NCBI GenBank assembly: GCA_039025855.1
Contig: JBCCNL010000013.1
Span: 9,275-73,274 of the forward strand
DNA length: 64,000 bases
Source: JBCCOW01 sp039025855
GTDB lineage: Bacteria; Planctomycetota; Phycisphaerae; Phycisphaerales; Phycisphaeraceae
Direction: 5' to 3'
Shown: positions 16,159 through 24,185 of the stretch, one piece after another
Position numbering within the stretch: the first letter of the stretch is position 1
Layout of the letters: every line of letters starts with the position of its first letter
Notes under the pieces: model-generated
Database searches by the model: none
The model's input: the letters and a program-made list of their open reading frames with translations, nothing else
Told to the model about the DNA's origin: nothing
Translations under genes and position numbers: made by a program

Positions 16159-17658
16159 ATGAGTCAGTCGTTGATGCGGGCGATGGTGCGGGCGGAGCCG
16201 AGGGATCGGCGTCGGCTGCGGGCGTTGGTGGAAGCGTGGTTTGGGCTGCGGGTGGTGGACCGGGTGTGGGCGGCGGGATCGACGCCGCCGTTGGATTATT
16301 TGTGTCATGCGTTGGGGGTGGGACAGGAGCAGCGGGACTGTGTGGTGTGGGCGTCGCGGGGGGCGGGGAAGACGGTGTTGGCGGCGTTGGCGACGGTGTT
16401 GGAGATGGTGTTTGTGCCGGGGGTGCAGGTGCGGGTGTTGGGGGGGTCTTTGGAGCAGGCGGGGAAGGTGCACGAGCATCTGGTGGCGTTACTGGATCGG
16501 CCGATGATGCGGCCGGTAGTGTCGGGGGTGCCGACGCTGCGTCGGGTGGGGTTGATCAATGGGTCGCGGGTGGAGTTGTTGGCGGGGTCGCAGCGTTCTG
16601 TGCGTGGAGTTCGGGTGCATCGGCTGCGCGTGGATGAGGTGGATGAATTGCAGCCAGAGGTGTGGGCGGCAGCGCAGCACGTGACGCGGTCGGGGGTGGT
16701 GAAGGGGCGGCGGGTCGTTGGGTCAATCGAGGCGTTGTCGACGATGCCTCGCGCGGGGGGGTTGATGAGTGGGTTGGTGGGGGATGCATCGGGTGGTGTG
16801 GAGAGCCCACAGAATCCTTCGGCTTCTGTGGGCTTTGGGGGTGGGCGGAAGGTGTTTCGGTGGACGGGGATGGATGTGGCGGCGCGGTGTCCGGCGGAGC
16901 TGCCTTGCGCGGGGTGTGTGTTGTGGGACGACTGTGGTGGGGTGTTGAAGGGGGCGTCGGGGTTTGTGCCGGTGGAGGACTTGATGCGTCAGCGGGAGCG
17001 GAGCAGCGACGCGGCGTGGTCGGCGGAGGTGATGTGCCGGAGGCCGAGCGTGAGCGACCTGGTGTATCCGGGGTTTGCGCGGGAGCGGCATGTGGTGGGG
17101 ACGCGGACGTTTGGCGAGCGGGGAGCTGTGCGCGTTGGTGGGATGGACTTTGGGATCCGTGAGGCGGCGGTGGTGGTGTGGGGTTGGGCGGAAGGGGGTG
17201 GTGGGGTGGGGATGGATGCGAAGCTGCATATCGAGGGCGAGTTGATTGTGAAGGACCGGACTTTGGAGCAGGTGGTGCGTGGGGTGGACGAGCGGTTGGG
17301 AGGGGAGGCGTTGGAGTGGGTGGGGGTGGACCCGGCGGGTGGGGCGCGGTCGGCGCAGAGTGGGCTGACGGACCTGGATGTGCTGCGGGGGTTGGGTTGG
17401 CGGCCGAGGGCGAAGCGGTCGCGGGTGGCGGTGGGGATTGAGCGGGTTCGTCGGCGGCTGGATCGGGGGCTGTTGACGGTGCATCCGCGGTGCACGGGGT
17501 TGATTGCGGCGTTACAGAGCTATCACTTCGATCGGGATCGGCCGGGGCGGGAGGAGCCGGTGAAGGACGGGCCGGACCATGCGGCGGATGCGCTGCGGTA
17601 TTTGGTGATGAACCTGGAGAGCGGGGGCGAGGGGTTGAAGGTTCGGGGGTATCGGTGA
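16159..17658 (+). CDS. Phage terminase large subunit (TerL)
   Basis: DNA-packaging motor and nuclease of tailed phages. ATPase motifs: Walker A ASRGAGKT (about residue 65), Walker B RLRVDEVDE (about 155) and a likely motif III around GSIEALSTMP. The RNase H-like nuclease follows: GMDFGI (about 327), VGVDPAG (about 388) and the C-terminal DHAADALRYLVMN with its acidic residues. A Cys-rich insert CPAELPCAGCVLWDDC (about 244-260) looks like a zinc site. A palindrome at 16804-16834 is translated inside the protein between the two domains. ATG 16159 is chosen because GGAG lies 5 nt upstream; an in-frame TTG at 16123 overlaps the previous stop. No portal, capsid, tail or integrase gene follows. Confidence 0.88.
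   Translation: MSQSLMRAMVRAEPRDRRRLRALVEAWFGLRVVDRVWAAGSTPPLDYLCHALGVGQEQRDCVVWASRGAGKTVLAALATVLEMVFVPGVQVRVLGGSLEQAGKVHEHLVALLDRPMMRPVVSGVPTLRRVGLINGSRVELLAGSQRSVRGVRVHRLRVDEVDELQPEVWAAAQHVTRSGVVKGRRVVGSIEALSTMPRAGGLMSGLVGDASGGVESPQNPSASVGFGGGRKVFRWTGMDVAARCPAELPCAGCVLWDDCGGVLKGASGFVPVEDLMRQRERSSDAAWSAEVMCRRPSVSDLVYPGFARERHVVGTRTFGERGAVRVGGMDFGIREAAVVVWGWAEGGGGVGMDAKLHIEGELIVKDRTLEQVVRGVDERLGGEALEWVGVDPAGGARSAQSGLTDLDVLRGLGWRPRAKRSRVAVGIERVRRRLDRGLLTVHPRCTGLIAALQSYHFDRDRPGREEPVKDGPDHAADALRYLVMNLESGGEGLKVRGYR
16804..16834. repeat. Palindromic element inside terL
   Basis: AGCCCACAGAA and TTCTGTGGGCT form perfect 11 bp arms around TCCTTCGGC, which itself can form a C(TTCG)G-capped tip. It is translated as part of SPQNPSASVGF within TerL. 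A near-identical element occurs at 23653-23683 in another gene, also in frame. Confidence 0.85.
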
Positions 17659-17806
17659 GAGCTGTGCGGGGTGTGCGGGTTGTGGGGGGCGGGGTTATCG
17701 GGTGGTGGGGTGAAAGCGTGATGTGGGTGGATTCGGGAATAGTGCGGGCCGATCACGCGGTTGTCTGGGGTGTTCGGTTTCACCACGCAGCCAGGGAGCA
17801 ATGACG

Positions 17807-18451
17807 ATGTCGAAAGCCAAGGGATGGATGAAGGTGTCGGAAGCGGCTTCTGAGCTGGGGGTGAGCGTGGCGACGGTCCGGCGTCGGATGGCGAAGGGTG
17901 AGATCGAGGGGCGTAAGGGCCGGTCAGGGGCGTGGGAGGTTCGGCTGGGTGGTGGGGGTGGTGGGGGTGATACGGAGCAGGCAGTGTCGGCGTCGGGGCC
18001 GGCGGCGGTGACGGATGTAGCGGGGTATCGGGAAGAGATCGAGCGGTATCAGAAGCTGGCGGGCGCGAGTGTGATGTTGGCCCAGCGTCGGGCGGACGCG
18101 GCGGAGGAGGCGATGGTGCGGAGCCGGGCGGTGGTGCATCAGCTTCGGAAGGTGGCGTGGGTGACGGGGGGTACGGCGGCGGCGGTACTGGTGCTGTCGT
18201 GCGGGTTGTTGATTGGGTTGGGAGCTTGGGGGAGTTCGGCGTCGGCGTCGGCGGATGCGACGAAGGCGGCGTTGATCGCGGCGAAGGAGGATGCGCGGAA
18301 TAGCCGGGCAGAAGCGTCGGCGGCGAAGCGGGAAGCGGCACGGCTGACGGGTCGTCTTGAGGCGTTGGAGCAGCAGGTTGCGGGAATGGGTGAGCCGGTG
18401 CGTGATGAGCGTGCGATGGTGTCGGTGCGGTCGATGCCCGGGACGCGTTGA
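17807..18451 (+). CDS. Membrane-anchored MerR/excisionase-type HTH protein with coiled coil
   Basis: A 214-residue protein with an unusual order: an N-terminal excisionase-type HTH (GWMKVSEAASELGVSVATVR, then MAKGEIEGRKGRSG), a Gly-rich linker, a helical segment (YREEIERYQKLAGASVML), one transmembrane helix (about residues 120-145, GGTAAAVLVLSCGLLIGLGA), and a C-terminal coiled coil (AKREAARLTGRLEALEQQVA). AGGGAG 8 nt before ATG 17807 decides the start over ATG 17801. It lies 148 bp after terL on the same strand and may close the phage-like operon or be a separate gene. DNA tethering to the membrane is inferred from architecture. Confidence 0.75.
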   Translation: MSKAKGWMKVSEAASELGVSVATVRRRMAKGEIEGRKGRSGAWEVRLGGGGGGGDTEQAVSASGPAAVTDVAGYREEIERYQKLAGASVMLAQRRADAAEEAMVRSRAVVHQLRKVAWVTGGTAAAVLVLSCGLLIGLGAWGSSASASADATKAALIAAKEDARNSRAEASAAKREAARLTGRLEALEQQVAGMGEPVRDERAMVSVRSMPGTR

Positions 18452-18471
18452 TCGCTAGACGCTGGGGTCTC

Positions 18472-19191
18472 TCATTTGAGGTCGGCGTGGGTGGGGAGGT
18501 GTTGCATGCCGTCGAGGGGTTCGGGGAAGGTGTGGAGCATGGCGCGGTAGACCTGTAGCCGGTCGGTTCGGTTGGGGCGGACGCGGTGTGGCTGGGGGTG
18601 CCCTTTGGCGGCGGCGTGGAGGTCGGCCTGGACTTGTTGCATGAGGGGGAGCAGGCGGGCGAGTAGCGGGATGCCGCGGGCGCCGCGGCAGGAGCCGGCG
18701 TTGATGAACTGGAGGGTGTGGTCAGGAGCGACGAAGAAGTCGTTGGCGTGGGCGGTGGGCCAGAGGATGTAGGCGGCGGCGAGTTTGGCGAGGAGTTGGC
18801 CGAGCTGGTGGGCGAGGTTGCGGCGGTGCTTGAAGTCTTCGGTGGCGTGTTGCTGTTTCCACCATTGCGGGAGGGGTTGGCCGAGGTCGGGGTAGAGCAT
18901 CCTGTAGTCGCCGGGGCGTGCCATCCAGTGGTGGAGCGGGGTGGCGGCGGGGAGGCCGAGGCCGGCGAGGCGGGCTTGCCAGAGGGCCTCGCGTTGTGCG
19001 GGGTGGCGGTTGAATCGGGCGGCGAGGCGTTGGCGGAGGGGGCTGGCTTTGAAGGACTTGATGAAATAGTCGGTGCGCTGGCCTCCCGCGAGGTGCATGA
19101 TGCGGTGGAGGGAGGAGTCGCGGTTGGCGAGGTGCGGCGGCTCGGGGGCGAGCCCGAGATTGACGGGGTCTGGGGGTAGCGGGGTGGGCAC
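18472..19191 (-). CDS. Divergent lipopolysaccharide-kinase-like (Kdo/WaaP type) protein
   Basis: A 239-residue protein starting at GTG 19191. The pattern TDYFIKSFKASPLRQRLAAR then REALWQARLAGLGLPAATPL resembles the ATP-lysine and helix region of Kdo/WaaP-type kinases. The later segment AHANDFFVAPDHTLQFINAG sits where those kinases have the catalytic HxD...D(F)G loops, but the canonical Asp residues are changed (N-D and N-A-G), so activity is doubtful. It converges on the phage-like module with a 20 bp gap and lies 18 bp after the mutarotase gene on the same strand. The assignment is tentative. Confidence 0.55.
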   Translation of the reverse strand: MPTPLPPDPVNLGLAPEPPHLANRDSSLHRIMHLAGGQRTDYFIKSFKASPLRQRLAARFNRHPAQREALWQARLAGLGLPAATPLHHWMARPGDYRMLYPDLGQPLPQWWKQQHATEDFKHRRNLAHQLGQLLAKLAAAYILWPTAHANDFFVAPDHTLQFINAGSCRGARGIPLLARLLPLMQQVQADLHAAAKGHPQPHRVRPNRTDRLQVYRAMLHTFPEPLDGMQHLPTHADLK

Positions 19192-19209
19192 GGGTGTGTG
19201 TGCTGCGGT

Positions 19210-20079
19210 TCAGAGGGCTTGAGTGGAGATGGTGGTGGTGAGGGTTTGGGACTGCCCCGGTTCGAGGGTGAGGGCGTTGGGGCCGGCGTTGGCGGATTCG
19301 ATGCAGAGCATGCCGGGCCATTCGTCGTTGCCGAAGTCGGGCATGCGGGCGGACTTGTCGGTCCAGGGGTTCCAGACGATGGTGGACTGGGAGCCGGTTT
19401 TGGTGATGGTGATGCGGCGTTGGTGGCCGGGGTCGTCGGCGTGGACGGTGGCGGGGGCGTTGTAGTAGAGGCGGTCGGTCTCCTGGGTGAAGGTGATGGG
19501 CTGGTCGTCTTGGGTGTGGGGGGAGCGGTTGTTGGCGTTGTCGAGGTATGGGGTGTTTTCGAGGCCGAGGACCTGGACGTGGTGGATGTCGGCGACGGTG
19601 AGGTAGGTATGGAGGGCGAGCTCGAAGCGATGGGGTTGGTCGGTGGGATTAGTGGTGGTGAAGCGGAACTCGAGTGTGTCGTTGACGATGATGTCGTACT
19701 GGGCGTCGAATGGGGCGAGGGATTGTGTGAGGGTGAGGTGGGCGGTGTGGTCGTCTTCGAGCTGGCAGTGGGTGAGGGTCCAGGGCGAGGTGCGGGCGGT
19801 GCCGTGGGCGGGGGCGTCGGGGTCGGTGGGGTGGGCGGCGAACCAGGGGAAGCAGAGGGGGACGCCGCCGCGGATGGCCTTGCCGGGGGCGAGGACGGCG
19901 TGATCGGAGAGCCAGAGGACGGGGGGCTGGTTGGCGGGCTGCCAGGCGGTGAGGTGTGCGCCGTGGAGGTGGAGTTGGGCGGAGTATCGGGGGGTATTCA
20001 GGTCGAGACGGGGTTGGCCGGTGGGGGTGTTGGTGAGGGAGATGCGGGGGTCGTTGGGTAGAGCGGTGGGGGGCGTCAT
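19210..20079 (-). CDS. D-hexose-6-phosphate mutarotase / aldose 1-epimerase-like (YeaD family)
   Basis: A 289-residue protein of the galactose-mutarotase fold. Recognisable family stretches are LHLHGAHLTAWQP near the start, KAIRGGVPLCFPWFAAHP, HGTARTSPW (substrate-binding His and Arg), LHTYLTVADI with its His, WNPWTDKSARMPDFG and WPGMLCIESAN. YeaD-type enzymes equilibrate the anomers of hexose 6-phosphates, feeding glycolysis or sugar-nucleotide synthesis. The length is normal. It is divergent to the OPT-like gene at 20148 with a 68 bp gap and is followed on its own strand by the kinase-like gene. Confidence 0.88.
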   Translation of the reverse strand: MTPPTALPNDPRISLTNTPTGQPRLDLNTPRYSAQLHLHGAHLTAWQPANQPPVLWLSDHAVLAPGKAIRGGVPLCFPWFAAHPTDPDAPAHGTARTSPWTLTHCQLEDDHTAHLTLTQSLAPFDAQYDIIVNDTLEFRFTTTNPTDQPHRFELALHTYLTVADIHHVQVLGLENTPYLDNANNRSPHTQDDQPITFTQETDRLYYNAPATVHADDPGHQRRITITKTGSQSTIVWNPWTDKSARMPDFGNDEWPGMLCIESANAGPNALTLEPGQSQTLTTTISTQAL

Positions 20080-20147
20080 GGCGTGGGGCGGGAGTGGTGG
20101 TTGGTGATGGGTGCTGGGGCGAGCCGTTATGAGGTATTGGCGTTAGG

Positions 20148-22664
20148 ATGCGGCACGCGCCACATTGGATCTACGCTGCTTTGTCGTTACGTGCGGTCAT
20201 TTTGGGATTGATTTGGGGGGTGGCGATTTCGGTGGCGGTGTACCCGAACGACTACATGATGCGGGGGACGTTTCTGATCGGCAACTTTCTGCCGGTGGCG
20301 GTGTTTGGGGTGTTTGCGGGGTTGGTGCTGGTGAACGTGGCGGTGGGGCGGGTGGTGCCGGGGTTGGCGTTGAAGGGTGGGGAGTTGGCGATCGCGATCG
20401 CGATGGCGTTGGCGGTGTGTGGTTGGCCGAGTTCGGGGTTTTATCGTGGGTTTCCGCAGCTGGCGGCGATGCCTGGGCACTGGCTGGAGACGACCTCGAA
20501 GTGGCAGGTTCGGGGGTTGGACAGCTATTTGCCGGGGGGTTCGGCACGGGTGGCGGAAGGGTTTTTGTTGGAGCCGAGGGAGGTGGCGGGATTGGTGGCG
20601 TCGGGAGAGGGCGAGGTGTTGGGGGCGGTGCGTGAGGGGATGACGGAGCGGGACCTTGAGTTGATGGGCGGGGTGGCGTCGGGGAGCGGGGCGCTGGGGC
20701 AGAGCGAGCGGCTTCAGCTGCTGCGGGTGTTGAATGAGGCGATCGATGCGGGTGCGGTGGTGGAGCGTTTGCCGGGTTCGGCTTTGGGGGGCGAAGCGGT
20801 GGCGTCTGCGATGGCGGCGTCTGCGGGGTTGGAGGCGGAAGCGGAAGCGGAGTCTTTGGGGGTGAGGCGGGAGTATTTGCTGGCGGAGGCGGTGCGGGCG
20901 CGGGAGCGGGCGAGCCGGGCATTGTTGGTGGAGGCGTTGGGGGGCGGGTTGGCGGCTCAGCCGGGGGGTGACGGGGTGTTGTTGCTGGGGATGCGGAAGG
21001 ACCCGTACACGCACGCGGCGTATATCAGTGGTCAGCCGACGAAGGGCCCGGTTCTGGGGTGGTGGAGGAACGTGCCGTGGGACGCGTGGTGGCCTGTGAT
21101 TAAGACGTGGGTGGGGGTGTCGCTGTTTGTGGGGATTGCGGTGTTGTGTCTGGCGATGATTGTGCACCCGCAGTGGTCGAAGCGGGAGCTGTTGCCTTAT
21201 CCGATTGCGCGGTTTGTGGAGGAGTCGGTAGCGCGGGACGAGGGAAAGCTGCTGCCGCGGGTGATGCGGGACCGGTTGTTTTGGGTGGCGTTTGGGGTGT
21301 TGGTGTTGTTGCACAGCTGGAACGCGATCGCGACGTGGACGGAGATGAAGGAGACGTTGGCGATCCCGGTGCAGCTGGACTTTCGGGGGCTGCGGGACTT
21401 GTTCCCGAACCTGCGTCAGGTGGGTGAGAGCTGGTCGTCGATCTTTTATCCGACGGTGTATCCGTCGGTGATTGCGTTTGCGTTTTTCCTGACGGGCGCG
21501 GTCTCACTGAGCCTGGGCGTGTCGATGCTGCTGTGGTGCATGCTGGGAGCGGTGTTGATTGGGTACGGGATGACGCTGCCGGATGACTTCAAGTCGTCGG
21601 AGGGTGGGCCGTTGATGCGGTTCGGGTCGTACCTGGCGATGCTGGGGATCATCATTTACACGGGGCGGCGGTATTACTCGTCGTTGGTGTGGACGGCGGT
21701 GGGGGGTAAGCGTCGGGCGGAGGTGCCGGGGTATGCGGTGTGGGCGATGCGGTTGCTGCCCTTGATGATCTGCGGTTCAGTGGTGCTGCTGCATCAGGCG
21801 GGGTTGCACTGGGTGTGGGGGACGGCGTTTGTGCTGTTGATGCTGGCGTCTTATGTGGTGTTGTCGCGGATTGTGGCGGAGACGGGTTTGTTCTTTGCGA
21901 AGCCGGGGTATCTGGGGATGGCGATCCTGACGGGGCTGGTGGGATTTGAGGTGATCGGGCCGGCGGCGTACATCGTGATGGGTTTTGCGAGCCTGATCTT
22001 GATGGGGGATCCGCGTGAGGCGTTGATGCCGTTTTTGACGAATGGGCTTCAGATCGCGGAGCGGAGTGGCCGGGTGTCGCCGCGTCGTTCGGGCTGGCTG
22101 CTGGGCGGGATGGTGGTGGTGGGTCTGGTGGTGGCGGGGGTGGTGACGATGGCGGCGTCGTACACGGAGGGCTACAACGCGCAGGACAGCTGGGCGGGCA
22201 AGAGCATGCCGGGCTTTACGCTCGACGGGGTGGAGTCGTTGATGAGTCAGTCGGCGTCGGAGGGGACGCTGGCGGCGGCGACGACGGCGACGGGGCTGGA
22301 GCGTTTGGGGATGATCCGTTTTGAGGGGGAACAGTGGGTGTGGTTTTTGGTGGGGGTGGCGCTGGTGTTGGGCGCAGCGGTGGCGCGGCTTCGGCTGGCG
22401 TGGTGGCCTCTGCACCCGGTGGTGTTTCTGGTGTGGGGGACGTACCCGGCGACGATGTTTAGCTTGTCGCTGTTGATCGGTTGGATGGTGAAGACGTCGG
22501 TGGTGCGGTTGGGCGGGGCGAAGTCGTATCAGAACCTTCGGCCGATGATGATCGGGGTGATCGCGGGTGAGCTGTTTGCGGCGTTGTTCTGGGCGGTGGC
22601 GGGGATGGTGTACTACGGCATTGTGGGCGAGACGCCGCCGCGGTTTTTCATTTTCCCGTTGTGA
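20148..22664 (+). CDS. Large polytopic membrane protein, OPT/DUF6785-like
   Basis: An 838-residue inner-membrane protein. Two TM segments at the N-terminus (AVILGLIWGVAISVAV; FLPVAVFGVFAGLVLVNVA) precede a soluble loop of roughly 200 residues rich in Ala/Glu. About ten further TM segments follow, with conserved-looking loops such as HPQWSKRELLPYPIARFVEE and SRIVAETGLFFAKPGYL. This layout matches planctomycete proteins of the DUF6785/oligopeptide-transporter superfamily; the substrate is unknown. ATG 20148 has no good ribosome site (TTAGG abuts it). It is the first gene of a co-directional run to 34588, and a second OPT-like protein is encoded at 31653. Confidence 0.78.
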   Translation: MRHAPHWIYAALSLRAVILGLIWGVAISVAVYPNDYMMRGTFLIGNFLPVAVFGVFAGLVLVNVAVGRVVPGLALKGGELAIAIAMALAVCGWPSSGFYRGFPQLAAMPGHWLETTSKWQVRGLDSYLPGGSARVAEGFLLEPREVAGLVASGEGEVLGAVREGMTERDLELMGGVASGSGALGQSERLQLLRVLNEAIDAGAVVERLPGSALGGEAVASAMAASAGLEAEAEAESLGVRREYLLAEAVRARERASRALLVEALGGGLAAQPGGDGVLLLGMRKDPYTHAAYISGQPTKGPVLGWWRNVPWDAWWPVIKTWVGVSLFVGIAVLCLAMIVHPQWSKRELLPYPIARFVEESVARDEGKLLPRVMRDRLFWVAFGVLVLLHSWNAIATWTEMKETLAIPVQLDFRGLRDLFPNLRQVGESWSSIFYPTVYPSVIAFAFFLTGAVSLSLGVSMLLWCMLGAVLIGYGMTLPDDFKSSEGGPLMRFGSYLAMLGIIIYTGRRYYSSLVWTAVGGKRRAEVPGYAVWAMRLLPLMICGSVVLLHQAGLHWVWGTAFVLLMLASYVVLSRIVAETGLFFAKPGYLGMAILTGLVGFEVIGPAAYIVMGFASLILMGDPREALMPFLTNGLQIAERSGRVSPRRSGWLLGGMVVVGLVVAGVVTMAASYTEGYNAQDSWAGKSMPGFTLDGVESLMSQSASEGTLAAATTATGLERLGMIRFEGEQWVWFLVGVALVLGAAVARLRLAWWPLHPVVFLVWGTYPATMFSLSLLIGWMVKTSVVRLGGAKSYQNLRPMMIGVIAGELFAALFWAVAGMVYYGIVGETPPRFFIFPL

Positions 22665-22683
22665 TGATGAAGGATGAGGTCAG

Positions 22684-23706
22684 TTGTTGATTGGTGAACG
22701 GGCAAGACGGTACGCGTGGCTGGGGGTGAGCGGCGCGGTGCCCGCGGATTGGGAGGTGGTGCGTCACGGGCTGCACCCGGAGCGGGGGGCGCTTCGGTGG
22801 GTGGATCGTCGTCGGCAGCGGATGGTGTTGAACTGGGCTGGGTGCGTGTCGGAGCCGGACGTGGGGCAGTTGCTCAGTGACCATCGGCAGCGTCAGTTGG
22901 AGGAGGACCCGGACGCGGTGTATCGGCCGTTCACGGTGGGGCGTTGGGAGGGGATGAGCCGGGGGATGGGTGAGGATGGCGGGGAGGAGCGATGGGTGAG
23001 TCGAGGGGTGCGGTTTGATGAAGGGTCGATGCGGTTGCTGGAGGTGACGGTGTTGCACGGGGCGGGTGATGAGGGGTTGTTGGAGCGGGTGCTGGGTTCG
23101 ATTGGGGAGACGTCGCCGGCAGGGGCGTCGGGGGGTGGGGAGCGGACGGAGCTGTTTGGGGTGGACTGCCGGGTGGTGGAGCGGGGGGATGAGGAAGGCG
23201 GGGTGTTTTGGCATCTGGTGGGGATGGACGCGAAGGCGGGAGAGACGGAGTTGCGTTATGCGGAGTTGCCGAGGGGTGCGAAGCACGCCGGTCGGCTAGA
23301 GGCGCGGGTGCGTCGGCGGGGGTTGAGCGGGGTGTGGTTCAACGGCGATTTGCACCGGCTGGCGGAGCGGGAGTTGGGTGAAGTGGGTGGGGAGTTGGGG
23401 GTGGAGACGCGGGGGTGTTTGGTGCGGGGGATGCCGGGGTTGGAGGTGGAGACGATGGAGTCGGGGCTGAGGCTGAAGCGTTGGGTGGGGCGGCTTCGGG
23501 TGAGGCGTGACTTGTATTGGCACGACGAGCGGGATGAATCGGTGTGGCGGGTGACGACGCTGAGCTTTGCGGGGAGCGTGCGGGGTGTGGAAGGGTTTGA
23601 GGCGGGGCCGGCTGGGGGTGTGGTGGATTGGGGTGAGGTTGGGGTGAGCGATAGCCCACAGAAGCCTTCGGCATCTGTGGGCTTCCGAGAGGGGGTGTTG
23701 GCGTGA
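22684..23706 (+). CDS. Uncharacterised soluble protein in the OPT/FtsX cluster
   Basis: A 340-residue protein with no family recognised. It begins at TTG 22684 or TTG 22687 after GAGG at 22676-22679, and ends 4 bp into the PqqD-like gene, so the genes are coupled. It has no signal peptide or TM. Composition is rich in Arg, Glu, Gly and Val, with many Trp (RPFTVGRWEGM, VRRDLYWHDERDESVWRVTT). The C-terminal end carries the palindrome-encoded SPQKPSASVGF. Its position before PqqD suggests it acts with it, perhaps as a cytoplasmic adaptor or substrate-handling protein. That is inference only. Confidence 0.7.
   Translation: MLIGERARRYAWLGVSGAVPADWEVVRHGLHPERGALRWVDRRRQRMVLNWAGCVSEPDVGQLLSDHRQRQLEEDPDAVYRPFTVGRWEGMSRGMGEDGGEERWVSRGVRFDEGSMRLLEVTVLHGAGDEGLLERVLGSIGETSPAGASGGGERTELFGVDCRVVERGDEEGGVFWHLVGMDAKAGETELRYAELPRGAKHAGRLEARVRRRGLSGVWFNGDLHRLAERELGEVGGELGVETRGCLVRGMPGLEVETMESGLRLKRWVGRLRVRRDLYWHDERDESVWRVTTLSFAGSVRGVEGFEAGPAGGVVDWGEVGVSDSPQKPSASVGFREGVLA
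23653..23683. repeat. Palindromic element inside a coding region, copy 2
   Basis: AGCCCACAGA and TCTGTGGGCT arms (10 bp) surround AGCCTTCGGCA, which forms an inner GCC-TTC-GGC hairpin. It is the same element as at 16804-16834 and is read in the same frame (S-V-G-F). It lies at the 3' end of the gene, close to the overlap with the next one. Confidence 0.85.
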
Positions 23707-24185
23707 AGGCGACCCGGGTGAACAAGCGGGACTTGGCGGGGCTGACGCTGGAGGACTTGCTGTCGGCGGTGCCGGTGCGGAACCGGGCGGTGCGTGAGGA
23801 GCGGCGGGGTCAGCGGCTTGTTCTGTGGGTGAAGCGGAAGCCGCTGCCGGGGGTGGACCGGTTATTGAAGATGGCGCTGCCGCTGCGGGACGAGAAGGGG
23901 ATCGAGCTGGACGAACTGGGCAAGCGGGTTTGGGTGGATTGCAACGGGCGGCGGACGGTGGAGCGGATCACGGAACGGTTTGCGGAGCGGCACGGTTTGC
24001 GGTTTCACGAGGCGCGGGTGTCGGTGATGGCGTTCCTGGAGATGCTGATGAAGCGGAGCCTGGTGGGGGTGGCGGTGATGGAGGGCGGGGCGGCTGAAAG
24101 TGGTCGTGAAGCGGACCCACGCTTGGAGAGCGTGGGCTTCGGTGACGGTGTGACGGCGGGGTTGGCTGAGGGGGGTGAGCGGTGA
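23703..24185 (+). CDS. PqqD-like (RiPP recognition element) protein
   Basis: A 160-residue protein whose middle is a PqqD domain: LDELGKRVWVDCNGRRTVER, then FAERHGLRFHEARVSVMAFLE and LMKRSLVG, matching the family pattern of aromatic-x-x-x-DG-x-x-TV followed by helices ending in a hydrophobic FL-x-x-L. PqqD domains bind leader peptides in PQQ and other RiPP pathways, but no radical-SAM or precursor gene is adjacent. The N-terminus (LTLEDLLSAVPVRNRAVREE) and the C-terminal tail with the palindrome-encoded DPRLESVGF lie outside the domain. It overlaps both neighbours by 4 bp, so it belongs to the transporter operon. Confidence 0.82.
   Translation: MKATRVNKRDLAGLTLEDLLSAVPVRNRAVREERRGQRLVLWVKRKPLPGVDRLLKMALPLRDEKGIELDELGKRVWVDCNGRRTVERITERFAERHGLRFHEARVSVMAFLEMLMKRSLVGVAVMEGGAAESGREADPRLESVGFGDGVTAGLAEGGER
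24116..24136. repeat. Palindromic element inside a coding region, variant copy
   Basis: CCCACGCT and AGCGTGGG (8 bp arms) around TGGAG, followed by CTTC. It has the same outer CCCAC/GTGGG(C) core as the copies at 16804 and 23653 but a different centre. It is again in the frame giving S-V-G-F (DPRLESVGF). Confidence 0.75.
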
